A DNA stretch of 64,000 bases, taken from assembly GCF_016756495.1 (NCBI RefSeq), contig NZ_AP023243.1, forward strand, positions 5,212,501 through 5,276,500. The letters are read 5' to 3'. Below are positions 18,120 through 30,386 of the stretch, one piece after another. This stretch comes from Mesorhizobium sp. 113-3-3 (GTDB lineage Bacteria; Pseudomonadota; Alphaproteobacteria; Rhizobiales; Rhizobiaceae). Within the stretch, counting starts at the first letter, position 1; each line of letters opens with the position of its first letter. The translations under genes and the position numbers were made by a program. The notes below the pieces were generated by a model. The model saw nothing but the letters and a program-made list of their open reading frames with translations. It ran no database searches and was not told where the DNA came from.

Positions 18120-19028
18120 ATGGCGCTCAAATTCGATACCAGCTTCGATCCGCACTACGGCCAGGGCGTGAACGTGGCACCGGACGTGCAGCGCGTCACC
18201 GTCCGGAACCCCAGCCCCTTCACCTTTCATGGCACCAACAGCTATGTCGTCGGGCGCGACACGCTGGCGGTGATCGATCCCGGGCCGGAAGACGAGGCGC
18301 ATCTTCAGACCTTGCTCGGCGTGATCGCCGGCAGGCCGGTCAGCCATATCTTCGTCAGCCATACGCATCGCGACCATTCCCCGCTGGCGGCCCGGCTGAA
18401 GGAAAGCACCGGCGCGTTGCTGATGGCGGAAGGGCCGCACCGGCCGGCAAGGCCGCTGCATATCGGCGAGACCAATGCGCTCGACGCCAGCGCCGACACC
18501 GCCTTCGCTCCCGACATCGCACTGCCGGACGGTGCGCTGGTCGCCGGCGACGGCTGGATGATCCGCACGGTCCTGACCCCCGGCCACACCGCCAATCATG
18601 CGGTGTTCGCGCTGGAAGGAACCGGCATCCTGTTTTCGGCAGATCATGTCATGGCGTGGGCGACGTCGATTGTCGCGCCGCCGGACGGGGCGATGGCCGA
18701 CTACATGGCATCGCTGGACCGGCTGATCGAGCGCGACGACCGCCTGCTGCTTCCTGGCCATGGCGGGCCGGTGACGAAGCCGCGCGCTTTCATGCGCGGA
18801 CTGAAGACCCATCGCAAGATGCGCGAGCGGGCCATATTGGAGCGGCTCCGAGCCGGGGACCGGACGGTTCCCGATATGGTCAAGGCAATCTACAGGGATA
18901 CCGATCCCCGGCTGCATGGCGCCGCGGGACTGTCGGTGCTTGCCCATCTCGAGGACCTGGTGGCGCGCGGCACGGTATCGACCGACGCCGCCCCCGCCAT
19001 CGACGGCATTTTCACGCCGGCCCCGTAG
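18120..19028 (+). CDS. Metallo-beta-lactamase-fold hydrolase (LACTB2-like)
   Basis: 302 residues from the ATG at 18120; an in-frame ATG at 18078 lacks a ribosome site. Motif FVSHTHRDHSPLAARL is the H-x-H-x-D-H metal site, with later TPGHTANHAVF and the aspartate segment LFSADHVMAW. The C-terminal ~80 residues (KTHRKMRERAILERL onward) are predicted as a winged helix, as in LACTB2-type ribonuclease-like or hydrolase proteins. The substrate is unknown. It is divergent from bioY with 115 bases between. Confidence 0.85.
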   Translation: MALKFDTSFDPHYGQGVNVAPDVQRVTVRNPSPFTFHGTNSYVVGRDTLAVIDPGPEDEAHLQTLLGVIAGRPVSHIFVSHTHRDHSPLAARLKESTGALLMAEGPHRPARPLHIGETNALDASADTAFAPDIALPDGALVAGDGWMIRTVLTPGHTANHAVFALEGTGILFSADHVMAWATSIVAPPDGAMADYMASLDRLIERDDRLLLPGHGGPVTKPRAFMRGLKTHRKMRERAILERLRAGDRTVPDMVKAIYRDTDPRLHGAAGLSVLAHLEDLVARGTVSTDAAPAIDGIFTPAP

Positions 19029-19046
19029 GCCTGCCGGCCCAGGCTC

Positions 19047-19832
19047 CTATTCGGCCGGCGCCGCTCCGACCTGGCCGGCGACTTCCTGATCCAGTTCCGC
19101 CAGGAAGTCGGTGATGCGCTGGGCATTGTCGCCGAGGTCGTAGCGGCCGTAACGCGAAGCCGACCGCATGTCGACGATGACGCTGTCGCCATCGTCCGTC
19201 ACGCGGATCGCCACATCGGCGGGAAGGCCGAGCACGAAGCCCTTGGCGACAGCGGTGATGGTCACGTCGCTTTGCCCGGCAAGGTCGGGATAGGGTTCGG
19301 AAAGATCCCAGCTGCGCCGGTCGAGAACGGTTTCGACGGCATTGACGATGGTCTCGAATGGCAGGTCATAGCTGCGCGCGGTGACCAACGGATAGCTGTC
19401 GGCCTGCAACCTCTGTTCGCCTGGCGTAGATGGGGACAGCACATTCATGTCCTTTGTGCGCTCGCTGACGTCGAGCGCGGGCGGCTCGTCGAAATCGGTC
19501 GAGATGTCCCGGAGCGGCGGATAGATCGTCGCCCAGTAGGCGGCGACGCCATAGGGGACCAGCACCAGCAGTGCCAGCAAGGCGCCGACGGTCAGGTCGC
19601 GGCCGCCCCGGTCACCGAACTTCCACAGTCTCGAAAAGGCAAAGGCGGCGAACAGCAGCGCCAGCGCCGCCAGCAGCGCGACGATGCCGAGCACCCACAG
19701 GAACACCGGCGTTTCGACGAGATCGAAGCGGTGGCCGACGAAGTCGGTCAGCAGAAGCACCATTGAAAATGCGGCCGTGCGCCGCGACCAGCCGGCAGCC
19801 TTCGACGTTCGCCGTTCGGGAATGCTAACCAT
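19047..19832 (-). CDS. DUF1499 family membrane protein
   Basis: 261 residues. Three hydrophobic segments occupy roughly residues 20-115, followed by a soluble domain containing YPLVTARSYDLPFETIVNAVETVL and DVAIRVTDDGDSVIVDMRSASRYGRYDLGDNAQRITDFLAEL, the conserved core of DUF1499. Function is unknown; the family is common in alphaproteobacteria. It is convergent with the metallo-hydrolase, 18 bases apart. Confidence 0.85.
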   Translation of the reverse strand: MVSIPERRTSKAAGWSRRTAAFSMVLLLTDFVGHRFDLVETPVFLWVLGIVALLAALALLFAAFAFSRLWKFGDRGGRDLTVGALLALLVLVPYGVAAYWATIYPPLRDISTDFDEPPALDVSERTKDMNVLSPSTPGEQRLQADSYPLVTARSYDLPFETIVNAVETVLDRRSWDLSEPYPDLAGQSDVTITAVAKGFVLGLPADVAIRVTDDGDSVIVDMRSASRYGRYDLGDNAQRITDFLAELDQEVAGQVGAAPAE

Positions 19833-19912
19833 TGTTCTCTGCGTTGCCCCAACCCGGACGGAGGTTTAGTGAATTTTCGCGACGGCTTGAAGCCGAAACA
19901 CGCAACATCCCC

Positions 19913-21541
19913 TTAATCCGTCGGCAAGCGGTAGTCCCTGAACTGCTGGCGCAAGGTGATCTTCTGGATCTTGCCGGTGGCGGTATGCGGTATTTCGCCG
20001 ACGAAGGCGACATCGTCGGGCATCCACCACTTGGCCACCTTGCCATCCATGAAACCGAGAATATCCGCCTTGGTCGGCTCCTTGCCCGGCTTGGCGACGA
20101 CGATTAGCAAGGGCCGCTCGCCCCATTTCGAATGATGGACGCCGATGGCCGCGGCTTCCGCCACGTCCGGATGGCCGACGGCCAGATTCTCGAGGTCGAT
20201 GGTCGAAATCCATTCGCCGCCGGACTTGATGACGTCCTTGGCCCGATCGGTGATCTGCATGTAGCCGCCGGCGTCGATGTGGGCGACATCTCCCGTGTCG
20301 AACCAGCCGTCCTCGTCGAATTGTTCCACCCCGGCGCCACCATAATAGGCTCGAGCGACGGCCGGCCCGCGCACTTTCAGGCGGCCAAAGGTCTTGCCGT
20401 CCCAGGGTTGCGGATTGTTCTCGTCATCAGTCACCTTCATTTCGACGCCGAAGGGCGGAAAGCCCTGCTTCTGCTTGACATCGAGCCGGGCCTCGCCCTC
20501 GAGAGCGGCGTATTCCGGCTTCAAGGTGCACAGCGTGCCCAGCGGCGACATTTCGGTCATGCCCCAGGCATGGATGACCTGGACGTCGTAATTGTCCTGG
20601 AACTTCGTCATGATCGCACGCGGGCAGGACGAGCCGCCGATGACGACCTTGTTCAGGTAGGGAAGCTTCTTGCCGGTCTCCTCCAGATATTGCAGCAGCA
20701 TCATCCAGACGGTCGGCACGGCGGCACTGAAGGTCACTTTCTCGGTGTCGAGCAATTCATAGATCGAGGCGCCGTCCATCTTGCAGCCGGGCATGACCAG
20801 CTTGGCGCCGATCATCGGCCCGCTCTGGCCAAGGCCCCAGGCATTGGCATGGAACATCGGCACCACCGGCAGGATCGTGTCGCGCGACGACAGGCCCATC
20901 GCGTCGGGCATGGCGGCGATCATGGCGTGCAGCACGTTCGAGCGGTGGCTGTAGACAACGCCTTTGGGATCGCCCGTGGTGCCCGATGTGTAGCACATGC
21001 CGGCGGCGGTTCCCTCGTCGAAGGTCTTCCAGGCGAAATCGCCATCGACCTCGCCAAGCCACTCCTCATAGGCGACGGCATTGGGCAAGGTCGTCTGCGG
21101 CATGTGCGCCTTGTCGGTCAGCACGATCACCTTTTTCAGCGATTTGACGGCGCCGGCGATCTTCTCGAGCAACGGTATGAAGGTAAGATCGACGAAGACG
21201 GCCTTGTCCTCGGCATGGTTCATGATCCAGACGATCTGCTCTGGAAACAGGCGCGGATTGAGCGTGTGATAGATGGCGCCGACCCCCATGATGCCGTACC
21301 AGGCCTCGAGGTGGCGCGCCGTGTTCCAGGCGAGCGTGGCGATGCGGTCGCCCAACCCATAGCCGTCCCGCTCCAGCCGCTGGGCGACCTTGAGAGAACG
21401 ACGATGGATGTCGGCATAGGTGGTACGCTCGATCGGGCCCTCGATCGAGCGCGACACGATCTCGCGCACCCCGTGCTGCCGTTCGGCGTTGTCGATAAGC
21501 TTGTGGCACAGCAGCGGCCATTCCTGCATCAGCCCCAGCAT
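19913..21541 (-). CDS. Fatty-acid / medium-chain acyl-CoA ligase
   Basis: 542 residues of the acyl-adenylate-forming family. The phosphate-binding loop is [19 protein letters not shown], the A5 region is [13 protein letters not shown], the A8 region is [35 protein letters not shown], and the catalytic lysine is in [12 protein letters not shown]. It activates carboxylic acids to CoA thioesters with ATP. The closest architecture is the FadD3/AlkK/DmdB-like group, so medium-chain acids or methylmercaptopropionate are candidates. A strong AGGAGGAA precedes the ATG. It appears monocistronic. Confidence 0.92.
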   Translation of the reverse strand: MLGLMQEWPLLCHKLIDNAERQHGVREIVSRSIEGPIERTTYADIHRRSLKVAQRLERDGYGLGDRIATLAWNTARHLEAWYGIMGVGAIYHTLNPRLFPEQIVWIMNHAEDKAVFVDLTFIPLLEKIAGAVKSLKKVIVLTDKAHMPQTTLPNAVAYEEWLGEVDGDFAWKTFDEGTAAGMCYTSGTTGDPKGVVYSHRSNVLHAMIAAMPDAMGLSSRDTILPVVPMFHANAWGLGQSGPMIGAKLVMPGCKMDGASIYELLDTEKVTFSAAVPTVWMMLLQYLEETGKKLPYLNKVVIGGSSCPRAIMTKFQDNYDVQVIHAWGMTEMSPLGTLCTLKPEYAALEGEARLDVKQKQGFPPFGVEMKVTDDENNPQPWDGKTFGRLKVRGPAVARAYYGGAGVEQFDEDGWFDTGDVAHIDAGGYMQITDRAKDVIKSGGEWISTIDLENLAVGHPDVAEAAAIGVHHSKWGERPLLIVVAKPGKEPTKADILGFMDGKVAKWWMPDDVAFVGEIPHTATGKIQKITLRQQFRDYRLPTD

Positions 21542-21864
21542 CCGGTTCCTCCTCCCTCGCGCATTTTGCGTCGTAGCTTTGGCGCATTGTGAAGCGAACC
21601 GGCCGATTGTCCAGTCACCCGCTTGCGTGGGACACGAATTTCAGGGCGCGCGCCGCGACGGCAAGCGGTTGAATTCTGGCGTGTTTTGGATTTTGGACTG
21701 CACGGCATTCGTGCCAGCGAAGTGGCAGGAGGGTCAAACCCGCCACAGGCGCGACGGTGTCCCATAGCACGAAATGACTAGGAAATCCGCCACAATCCGG
21801 CCATCGTCGGCGTTAAGCTTCGTTAACGGGTAAAGGGGGCGATTGGCGACTGAAAGAGGTTCGC
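21542..21864. other. 323-base gap between the acyl-CoA ligase and the 118-residue unknown
   Basis: No gene seen. It separates two divergent genes and must carry both promoters. The one visible structure is CGTTAA repeated at 21811 and 21821, ten bases apart, 39-54 bases before the next start codon. The arrangement resembles a CtrA site but the spacing between TTAA halves is 6, not the canonical 7. Confidence 0.5.
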
Positions 21865-22221
21865 ATGGACACGCAGCTCGACGACAAAGCCCTTGAGAGT
21901 ACACTTGCCGAAAGCCTGGCCGATCTGGTGCCGGACGAAAAGACTGTTTCCGAAGACGAATTTGTTGAAGTTGTCGGCGGCGCGCTCGAAGCGGTCGGCG
22001 GCACGCTGCTGTTCAAGATGTGCGTCCAGAACGAAGGGGAAGGCCAGCACGTCGCGGCCGCATCCGTCGGCGCTGGAGGCAATCGCCAGTTCCTGCTGCT
22101 CACCTTGCCGACCGGCGGCGGCTCGCTGAAAGTCGAGACCGTTTCGAGGAGCAGCAACCCGGTGGCCGGCATCGCAGCCGCCTATGCCGGACTGATGGAC
22201 GCATTCAAGACCGCCGCCTGA
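21865..22221 (+). CDS. Small protein of unknown function
   Basis: 118 residues, not recognised. The N-terminal 45 residues are acidic (LDDKALESTLAESLADLVPDE), followed by alternating hydrophobic and glycine-rich stretches (EVVGGALEAVGGTLLFKM, GAGGNRQFLLLTLPTGGGSLKVETV) suggesting a compact beta-rich cytoplasmic fold, and an alanine-rich helix at the end. No signal peptide or membrane segment. AAAGAGG with 5-base spacing precedes the ATG, and codon use looks native, so it is a real gene. A tandem CGTTAA repeat lies upstream. Confidence 0.7.
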   Translation: MDTQLDDKALESTLAESLADLVPDEKTVSEDEFVEVVGGALEAVGGTLLFKMCVQNEGEGQHVAAASVGAGGNRQFLLLTLPTGGGSLKVETVSRSSNPVAGIAAAYAGLMDAFKTAA

Positions 22222-22352
22222 GACGCGGCTGTCATTAGAAGCGCTGCAGCGCCACGCCTCGGCGATTGGCGCGCCGGTTTTCGTGATGCGAACGGACCTT
22301 GCGCAACAGCTGTGCCCGCCACACTTTAAGGGGCCAGGCAAGGAGAACCAGC

Positions 22353-22742
22353 ATGGACAAGATCGCCAACCCGGCACCCGGCTTCCAGCGCAACCCCGAC
22401 AAGATCATCACCATCGAACCCTATGTCGGCACCGTTACGGTGCGCGCCGGCGATACGGTCATCGCGCTGTCCACCAAGGCCAAGGTGCTGAGCGAAGCGC
22501 CCTATTCTCCTGTCTTCTACATTCCGTTCGCCGACATCGATTTCGCCAAACTCAGCAGCACGCAGCACTCGACCCATTGCCCCTACAAGGGCGATGCCAG
22601 CTATTGGAGCGTGGTGCCTGCCGGCGAAACCGGTCAGAATGCGATGTGGGCCTACGAGCGGCCTTTCGACGAGATGACCGAAATCCGCGACCACGGCGCG
22701 TTCTACGCCAGCAAGGTGACAGTCGAAGCCACGCCGGGTTGA
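22353..22742 (+). CDS. DUF427 domain protein
   Basis: 129 residues from the ATG at 22353 (AAGGAG, 7-base spacing). TVTVRAGDTVIALSTKAKVL, PVFYIPFADIDFAKL, STHCPYKGDASYWSV and MWAYERPFDEMTEIRDHGAFY are the conserved blocks of DUF427, a small beta-barrel family of unknown biochemical function often adjacent to oxidoreductases. Nothing in its neighbours hints at a pathway. It is convergent with the polysaccharide deacetylase 34 bases downstream. Confidence 0.85.
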   Translation: MDKIANPAPGFQRNPDKIITIEPYVGTVTVRAGDTVIALSTKAKVLSEAPYSPVFYIPFADIDFAKLSSTQHSTHCPYKGDASYWSVVPAGETGQNAMWAYERPFDEMTEIRDHGAFYASKVTVEATPG

Positions 22743-22776
22743 GCAGCAGGGTCAGTTCCAGGGCGTCCCTGCGGGA

Positions 22777-23517
22777 TCAGTCGGTGGTGCCGTGATTGCC
22801 GGTGCCGTCGGCGTCGTCGAGGCGCACGAAGGTCATGCCCTTGTCCTTGAGCGCCAGCAGGCCTTGCACCACGCCCTCGCCGGCGGCATGGGTCGGCTGG
22901 TTTATGTGGGCGATGATGACGTCGCCGTCCTTAGCCGCCGCGATGCGCCTGGCGGCTTCCTTGGCGCCCAGCAGCGAGCCGCCATCGCCATTGATCGAGA
23001 AGCCGGCAATCTTGAAGCCGAGCTTGCGGATCATCGCGATCGCCGAAGGGCTGTATTCGGCGGTGGCGCCGCGGAACCATTTCGGCGCCGGCTGACCGGT
23101 CCTGGCAAGCGCCGCGGCCCCCGACTCGACCTCGGCCAGCACGGCATCCGGGCTGCCGGCGCTCTTTATGCCATAGATCCTCTGCGGCGTGTCGACCGCC
23201 GGAATGTGGCGGCCGCCGTGATTTTCCAGTTCGAAAAGATCGGGATGCGCCCGCATGATCTCGACGGCCGCGGTATTTCGCTTCAGCCAGATTCCGGTGA
23301 CGAAAATGGTGGCCGGGATCTTGTTTTCCACCAGCGCCGAGAGGATGCGCGTATCGGTGTGTCCGTCACAGGCATCAAGCGTCAGCGCAACGCGACCCGC
23401 TCCGCTTGCCGCTGGCTTGATGTGCAGCGTGGGTTCGACCAGCGGCGCTGCATGAGCGCTGGGTGCAGCCGCCAGCGACATGGCGATCATGCAGAGATGT
23501 CTTTGCAGCAGACGCAT
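22777..23517 (-). CDS. Secreted polysaccharide deacetylase family protein
   Basis: 246 residues from the ATG at 23517; the frame is open to 23619 but this start gives a signal peptide (residues 1-23, ending SAHA). NodB-homology core: VALTLDACDGHTD (catalytic Asp and the D of the metal triad), IPATIFVTGIWL, ELENHGGRH with N-H-G in place of the common H-T-x-x-H, WFRGATAEYS, and DGDVIIAHINQP. It likely acts in the periplasm on N- or O-acetylated glycans. The altered second motif leaves the metal site uncertain. Confidence 0.85.
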   Translation of the reverse strand: MRLLQRHLCMIAMSLAAAPSAHAAPLVEPTLHIKPAASGAGRVALTLDACDGHTDTRILSALVENKIPATIFVTGIWLKRNTAAVEIMRAHPDLFELENHGGRHIPAVDTPQRIYGIKSAGSPDAVLAEVESGAAALARTGQPAPKWFRGATAEYSPSAIAMIRKLGFKIAGFSINGDGGSLLGAKEAARRIAAAKDGDVIIAHINQPTHAAGEGVVQGLLALKDKGMTFVRLDDADGTGNHGTTD

Positions 23518-23686
23518 CAAACCCGAATTCCCGATTGGCGATTTCAAGCCGGTATCCAAAGCCCCGCATGAAGGCGGAAATCGGGACGATGGATAGCAGA
23601 AAAATGCTCGGCGCGGCAATTTGACTGCCCGCCGCTGCTCAGACAGCGCGTTCCCGCTTCATCTCAGTGACAGGCTTCACCTGCAG

Positions 23687-26365
<2,679 letters not shown>

Positions 26366-26591
26366 GCTTTGCTCTCCGGTTGCAGGAGATTGGAAAGATT
26401 GGCGAAACGGAAAGTTCCACCCTGGTCCGACTTTGGAGCGATATGATGCTGCAGTGCGAAAGGCAAGCGCCCGGCGGAGCCGTCCCGCCGCTACAATCGA
26501 TTAAGAAAAAGCCCTGCCCGGGCATGCGGCAAAAAGACTTGCCACCTCACGGTCAGATGACTAGAACATAAAGGGAACGAAGAGGTGTCCC

Positions 26592-26936
26592 ATGAAACTG
26601 ACCGGAAAAATCGACTATCTCGAAATGCCGGCGACCGGCGGCACGCTCGATCGGCTGAAGGCTTTCTACAGTTCAGCCTTTGCCTGGTCCTTCACCGACT
26701 ACGGACCGACCTATTCGGCCTTTGCCGAGGGCCTGGATGGCGGTTTTCAGGCCGATGCCGCGGAAGCACCGGCCAAGCCGCTGCCCGTGCTCTATAGCGA
26801 CGACCTCGAGGAAACGCTGAGCGCCGTCGAAAGTGCGGGCGGCACGATCGTCAAGCCGATCTTCCCGTTTCCCGGCGGCCGGCGCTTCCACTTCGTCGAT
26901 CCGGCCGGCAATGAACTGGCTGTCTGGGGTGAGTAG
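26592..26936 (+). CDS. VOC family (glyoxalase-like) protein
   Basis: 114 residues. GKIDYLEMPATGGTLDRLKAFYSSAFAWSFTDYGPTYSAFAEG is the start of a one-domain vicinal-oxygen-chelate fold, and GRRFHFVDPAGNELAVWGE is its metal-coordinating end with the conserved D-P-x-G-N-E. Function could be a lyase, dioxygenase or resistance-type binding protein; nothing decides. It is divergent from ppdK and upstream of the tRNA gene. Confidence 0.85.
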   Translation: MKLTGKIDYLEMPATGGTLDRLKAFYSSAFAWSFTDYGPTYSAFAEGLDGGFQADAAEAPAKPLPVLYSDDLEETLSAVESAGGTIVKPIFPFPGGRRFHFVDPAGNELAVWGE

Positions 26937-27063
26937 CCCGCTCGAATGCGATCCGGCGGCGTTGTGGATTGCTCGATTTGGGCATTCCCGCCATCGCTCA
27001 TAAGCATTGTGCTTTTCGGCCGCTCTGCTAAGAACGCGCCGCACAAGCGACTCTGACGGCTAT

Positions 27064-27138
27064 TGGGGCGTCGCCAAGTGGTAAGGCATCGGTTTTTGGT
27101 ACCGACATTCCCAGGTTCGAATCCTGGCGCCCCAGCCA
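27064..27138 (+). tRNA. tRNA-Gln (anticodon UUG)
   Basis: A cloverleaf can be drawn: acceptor TGGGGCG pairs with CGCCCCA, the D-loop contains AAGTGGTAAGGC, the anticodon stem TCGGT/ACCGA closes the loop TTTTGGT with anticodon TTG, and the T arm reads CCAGGTTCGAATCCTGG. Discriminator G and an encoded CCA end the gene. It reads glutamine CAA codons. It borders the second glycan island, which starts about 60 bases downstream on the opposite strand. Confidence 0.96.
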
Positions 27139-27196
27139 ATCAATGACTGTGTATCAAAGCTAATAACTTACTAAATTTTCGATCAGGGCGCCGGAA

Positions 27197-27898
27197 CTAG
27201 GCTCTCTTGGCAACGAACCGCATGAACTGAGGCGATTGCTTTCCGCAGTTGAACAGCAGATCGAGGATCGACACCTGGTGTATGAACCCCGTCCAGAGCT
27301 GGGGATAGGTAGGATAACCCTCATAGTCGAACCATTCGAGATCGATGCCCTTGAGCTCGAAGACCTCGGGCACGATGTAGTCTTTCGCCGACGGCCCCGA
27401 AACGTAGACCGTCCCTCCCGCCTGGGTGCAGATGTCAGCCAACCGCTCGGTTTTGGCACCGTTGAGCTGGTACGCGCTGGATGAGGTGATGGCCGTGGTG
27501 ATCCCCAGATAACCGCATATTGCCGCGAGAAAGCAGCGGTTCAGCTCCGATATATGCGTGTAGTGGCTGATATAGAGCGGCTCCAGCCATTCAGCTATTT
27601 CCGAGAAACAGCTTGCCCGGCGGTAGTTCTGCTGCAGCTGCCGCCAGTGCGATTGAGCCCAGTCGGCGCCGTCTATCTCGGTCTCGAGGATCTTCTGAAG
27701 GTATTTTCCCTTGGTCACGACAGGCACGGTCAGCCATTGCGCGCCGGCGGGCGTCTTGATCTTGTTGCGATTGCGCCAGTCGCGCCGTGTAAATTGCATG
27801 TCGTCGTAGAGGATGAACTCGTCGACCGATGCGATGAGGTCGAAATATCCCTTCCACGGGATATAATTCGACTGGAGAATGGCCACACGTTTCGTCAT
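27197..27898 (-). CDS. WbqC family protein
   Basis: 233 residues. [45 protein letters not shown] is the unmistakable start of the WbqC family, with [29 protein letters not shown] and [13 protein letters not shown] ([10 protein letters not shown]) blocks after it. The family is found in O-antigen and capsule clusters next to sugar aminotransferases and is thought to act on amino sugars; its reaction is not settled. Here it is 56 bases downstream of the WecE-type aminotransferase, supporting a joint role. Confidence 0.9.
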   Translation of the reverse strand: MTKRVAILQSNYIPWKGYFDLIASVDEFILYDDMQFTRRDWRNRNKIKTPAGAQWLTVPVVTKGKYLQKILETEIDGADWAQSHWRQLQQNYRRASCFSEIAEWLEPLYISHYTHISELNRCFLAAICGYLGITTAITSSSAYQLNGAKTERLADICTQAGGTVYVSGPSAKDYIVPEVFELKGIDLEWFDYEGYPTYPQLWTGFIHQVSILDLLFNCGKQSPQFMRFVAKRA

Positions 27899-27954
27899 CT
27901 GCCCGCAGCTTCACTCACCCAAGAATCCCTGGAACAGCCCAACGTCCTTGCTGT

Positions 27955-29133
27955 TCAGTGGTGACCGGCGCCAAGCACCGCGGCCACGCCCTCCTGGGCG
28001 GCGAGACTGAGCCCATACCATAGCGGCAGCCTGATCAGCCGCGCGGCGGCTTCGGTGGTGACCCGCAGGTCGCCGTGTGTTCTGCAATAGCGTCGGCCGG
28101 CAGGCGCGTCGTGCAGCGGAACATAGTGGAAAATGGCGTCGATACCGTTTTCGCGAAGACGGGCCAGCACGCCACGCCTGTCAACGCCCTCAGGCAACAG
28201 CACGTAGTAGAGATGTGCATTGTGTTCGCATTCGGCCGGGACAATCGGGCGACGAAGCAGCCCGGCCTGCTCCAGCGGCGCCAGCAACTCGTGATAGCGG
28301 TCCCATACCCGCAAGCGCTCGGCGGTAATCGATTCGGCATCTTCGAGCTGGGCGAGCAGGAATGCCGCCAGCAAATCGCTGGGAAGATAGGAGGAGCCGA
28401 CGTCCTGCCAGGTGTATTTGTCCACCTCGCCGCGGAAGAACCGGCTGCGGTCGGTTCCCTTTTCACGGATGATCTCGGCCCGTTGGCTGAGCTCGGGGTC
28501 ATTGATCAGCAGCGCCCCGCCCTCACCCGAAATCAGGTTCTTGGTCTCGTGGAAGCTCAGCGTCCCCAGATCGCCGAGACTGCCGAGCGGCCGCCCCTTG
28601 TAGCGTGACATCGCACCCTGGGCGGCATCTTCGACGACCTCGAGGCCGTGCCGGCGCGCTATATCAAGAATGGTGTCCATCTCGCAGGCCACGCCGGCGT
28701 AGTGGACCACCACGATCGCCCGTGTCCTCGGGGTAATCGCGGCCTCTATCAGGCGCTCGTCGAGATTGAGCGTATCTTCCCTTATGTCGACGAATACGGG
28801 TACGCCGCCCCGCAGCACAAACGCGTTTGCCGTCGATGTGAAGGTGTAGGACGGCATGATGATTTCGTCGCCGGGAGCGATATCCAGGAGGAGAGCCGAC
28901 ATCTCCAGCGCCGCCGTGCATGAATGGGTCAGAAGCGCCTTGGCACACCCGACATGCTCCTCGATCCAGGCATGGCAGCGCTTGGTGAACGCCCCGTCAC
29001 CGGACATGTGCTGGGCGACCCGCGCCTCCGCGATGTAGAGCATCTCCCGCCCGGTCAAGTGCAGGCGATTGAATGCAACAGGCAGCGACCCTGCAGTCCG
29101 CAAAGGCTTGTTCAAAGAATCGGACACTGTCAT
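27955..29133 (-). CDS. wecE: dTDP-4-amino-4,6-dideoxygalactose transaminase (WecE/RffA type)
   Basis: 392 residues, DegT/DnrJ/EryC1/StrS class PLP aminotransferase. The cofactor lysine is Lys198 in FHETKNLISGEGG, VVEDAAQGAMSRYKG holds the PLP-binding aspartate, and MPSYTFTSTANAFVLRGGVPVFVD is typical of WecE. It transfers an amino group from glutamate to C4 of dTDP-4-keto-6-deoxyglucose, the product of RfbB (13704). The product would be dTDP-Fuc4N or a stereoisomer. GGGG lies right before the ATG. Confidence 0.9.
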   Translation of the reverse strand: MTVSDSLNKPLRTAGSLPVAFNRLHLTGREMLYIAEARVAQHMSGDGAFTKRCHAWIEEHVGCAKALLTHSCTAALEMSALLLDIAPGDEIIMPSYTFTSTANAFVLRGGVPVFVDIREDTLNLDERLIEAAITPRTRAIVVVHYAGVACEMDTILDIARRHGLEVVEDAAQGAMSRYKGRPLGSLGDLGTLSFHETKNLISGEGGALLINDPELSQRAEIIREKGTDRSRFFRGEVDKYTWQDVGSSYLPSDLLAAFLLAQLEDAESITAERLRVWDRYHELLAPLEQAGLLRRPIVPAECEHNAHLYYVLLPEGVDRRGVLARLRENGIDAIFHYVPLHDAPAGRRYCRTHGDLRVTTEAAARLIRLPLWYGLSLAAQEGVAAVLGAGHH

Positions 29134-29381
29134 CCCCTGTCAAACGGCGCTACTGGTAGAGCCGAAAGAAAGTACCTCCTGCACTTCAACCGGGACAGTT
29201 CCATTAATTGCCGGCTTGAGCAAGCCAACTTGGGAAATTGGGCGCTAGAACATCCGATCCGGGTGCCGAGGGCGTAGAACGAAGGAAGCCAGGTTGACGG
29301 TGTTGCTTTTCCTGGGGCAACGATAGCTGAAATGAGACGTCGGGAGGAAGCGCCCGGCGCAGCAACGGACCTATTCCCCTC

Positions 29382-30386
29382 ATGAAGCTTTCCGTCGTCA
29401 GCACGCTCTACAAGTCAGAGCCCCATATCGCCGAGTTTTGCGACCGGGTCTCTGCCGCCGCGCGCCGCCTGGTCGGGGACGACTTCGAGATCATCCTCGT
29501 CAATGACGGCTCTCCCGATGGCAGCCTGGATCTGGCCGTCGCGCGCAGCGCGATTGACCGGCACGTGACCGTTATCGACCTGTCGCGGAACTTCGGCCAC
29601 CACAAGGCGATCATGACCGGGCTGGCGCATGCCAAGGGCGATCGGGTGTTCCTCATCGACAGCGATCTCGAGGAAGAGCCCGAGTGGCTGCTGCCCTTTG
29701 CCGACCAGATGTCGGACCGTAAGCTCGATGTGGTCTATGGGGTGCAGGAATCTCGCCGTGGCGGCTCATTTGAACGATGGACCGGTGCGATATTCTTCTC
29801 AGTCAATGACTGGCTGAGCGACTTCCATCTGCCGCGCAATCTGGTGATCGCGCGGCTCATGACGCGCGCCTACGTCGCCGCGCTCGTCAGCCACCAGGAT
29901 CACGAGTTTATCATCGCCCATCTGTTCCAGCTGACCGGTTTCCGGCAAGATTCACAACTCGTCGTCAAGCACGCTTTGTCGCCAACGACATATTCGATCA
30001 GCCGCCGCATTCAAATGGCGATTCGCTATTTGATGACGACGTCAACCAAAATTCTTTACCTGATACTGTATTTCGGGTTAACCATTTCAATTCTATCCGT
30101 TCTTACTATGGCTTTTTATCTTATAAGATATGCAGTCCACGGCATAGGCGTTAGCGGGTTTACTTCCATAATCATTTCGATTTGGTTCTTTGGCGGCATG
30201 ACGATGCTTGTCCTTGGCCTTCTCAGCGTCTACATCGCCAACATACTGTCCGAAACCAAACGCCGTCCGTACACGATCATCCGAGATATCCATCGCGGCG
30301 GCGCGACGGGCATCGAGGGGCAAGCCGATGGTGTTGCCACTGCGGAAGACCGGTCATCCCTCAGGTCGGAGAGGGCTCGCGACTAG
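29382..30386 (+). CDS. Polyprenyl-phosphate-type GT2 glycosyltransferase with two C-terminal membrane helices
   Basis: 334 residues. The GT-A domain shows LSVVSTLYKSEPHIAEF, ILVNDGSPDGSLD, DLSRNFGHHKAIMTGL and the DxD-type IDSDLEEEPE near 101-110. TYSISRRIQMA leads into two membrane helices at about 225-290. This is the GtrB/ArnC/DPMS layout, enzymes that load a sugar on undecaprenyl phosphate. The membrane segment (30040-30190) is strikingly AT-rich. The 3' end overlaps the convergent methyltransferase at 30354 by 33 bases. Confidence 0.9.
   Translation: MKLSVVSTLYKSEPHIAEFCDRVSAAARRLVGDDFEIILVNDGSPDGSLDLAVARSAIDRHVTVIDLSRNFGHHKAIMTGLAHAKGDRVFLIDSDLEEEPEWLLPFADQMSDRKLDVVYGVQESRRGGSFERWTGAIFFSVNDWLSDFHLPRNLVIARLMTRAYVAALVSHQDHEFIIAHLFQLTGFRQDSQLVVKHALSPTTYSISRRIQMAIRYLMTTSTKILYLILYFGLTISILSVLTMAFYLIRYAVHGIGVSGFTSIIISIWFFGGMTMLVLGLLSVYIANILSETKRRPYTIIRDIHRGGATGIEGQADGVATAEDRSSLRSERARD

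Noticed and set aside
21811..21826. CtrA binding site
   Set aside because: The TTAA halves are separated by 6 bases, not the consensus 7; kept only as a tandem repeat of unknown function.
27064..27138. tRNA-Gln as an attachment site with a matching repeat at the island's far end
   Set aside because: I searched by eye near 39650-40280 and elsewhere for the tRNA 3' end and found no second copy and no integrase.
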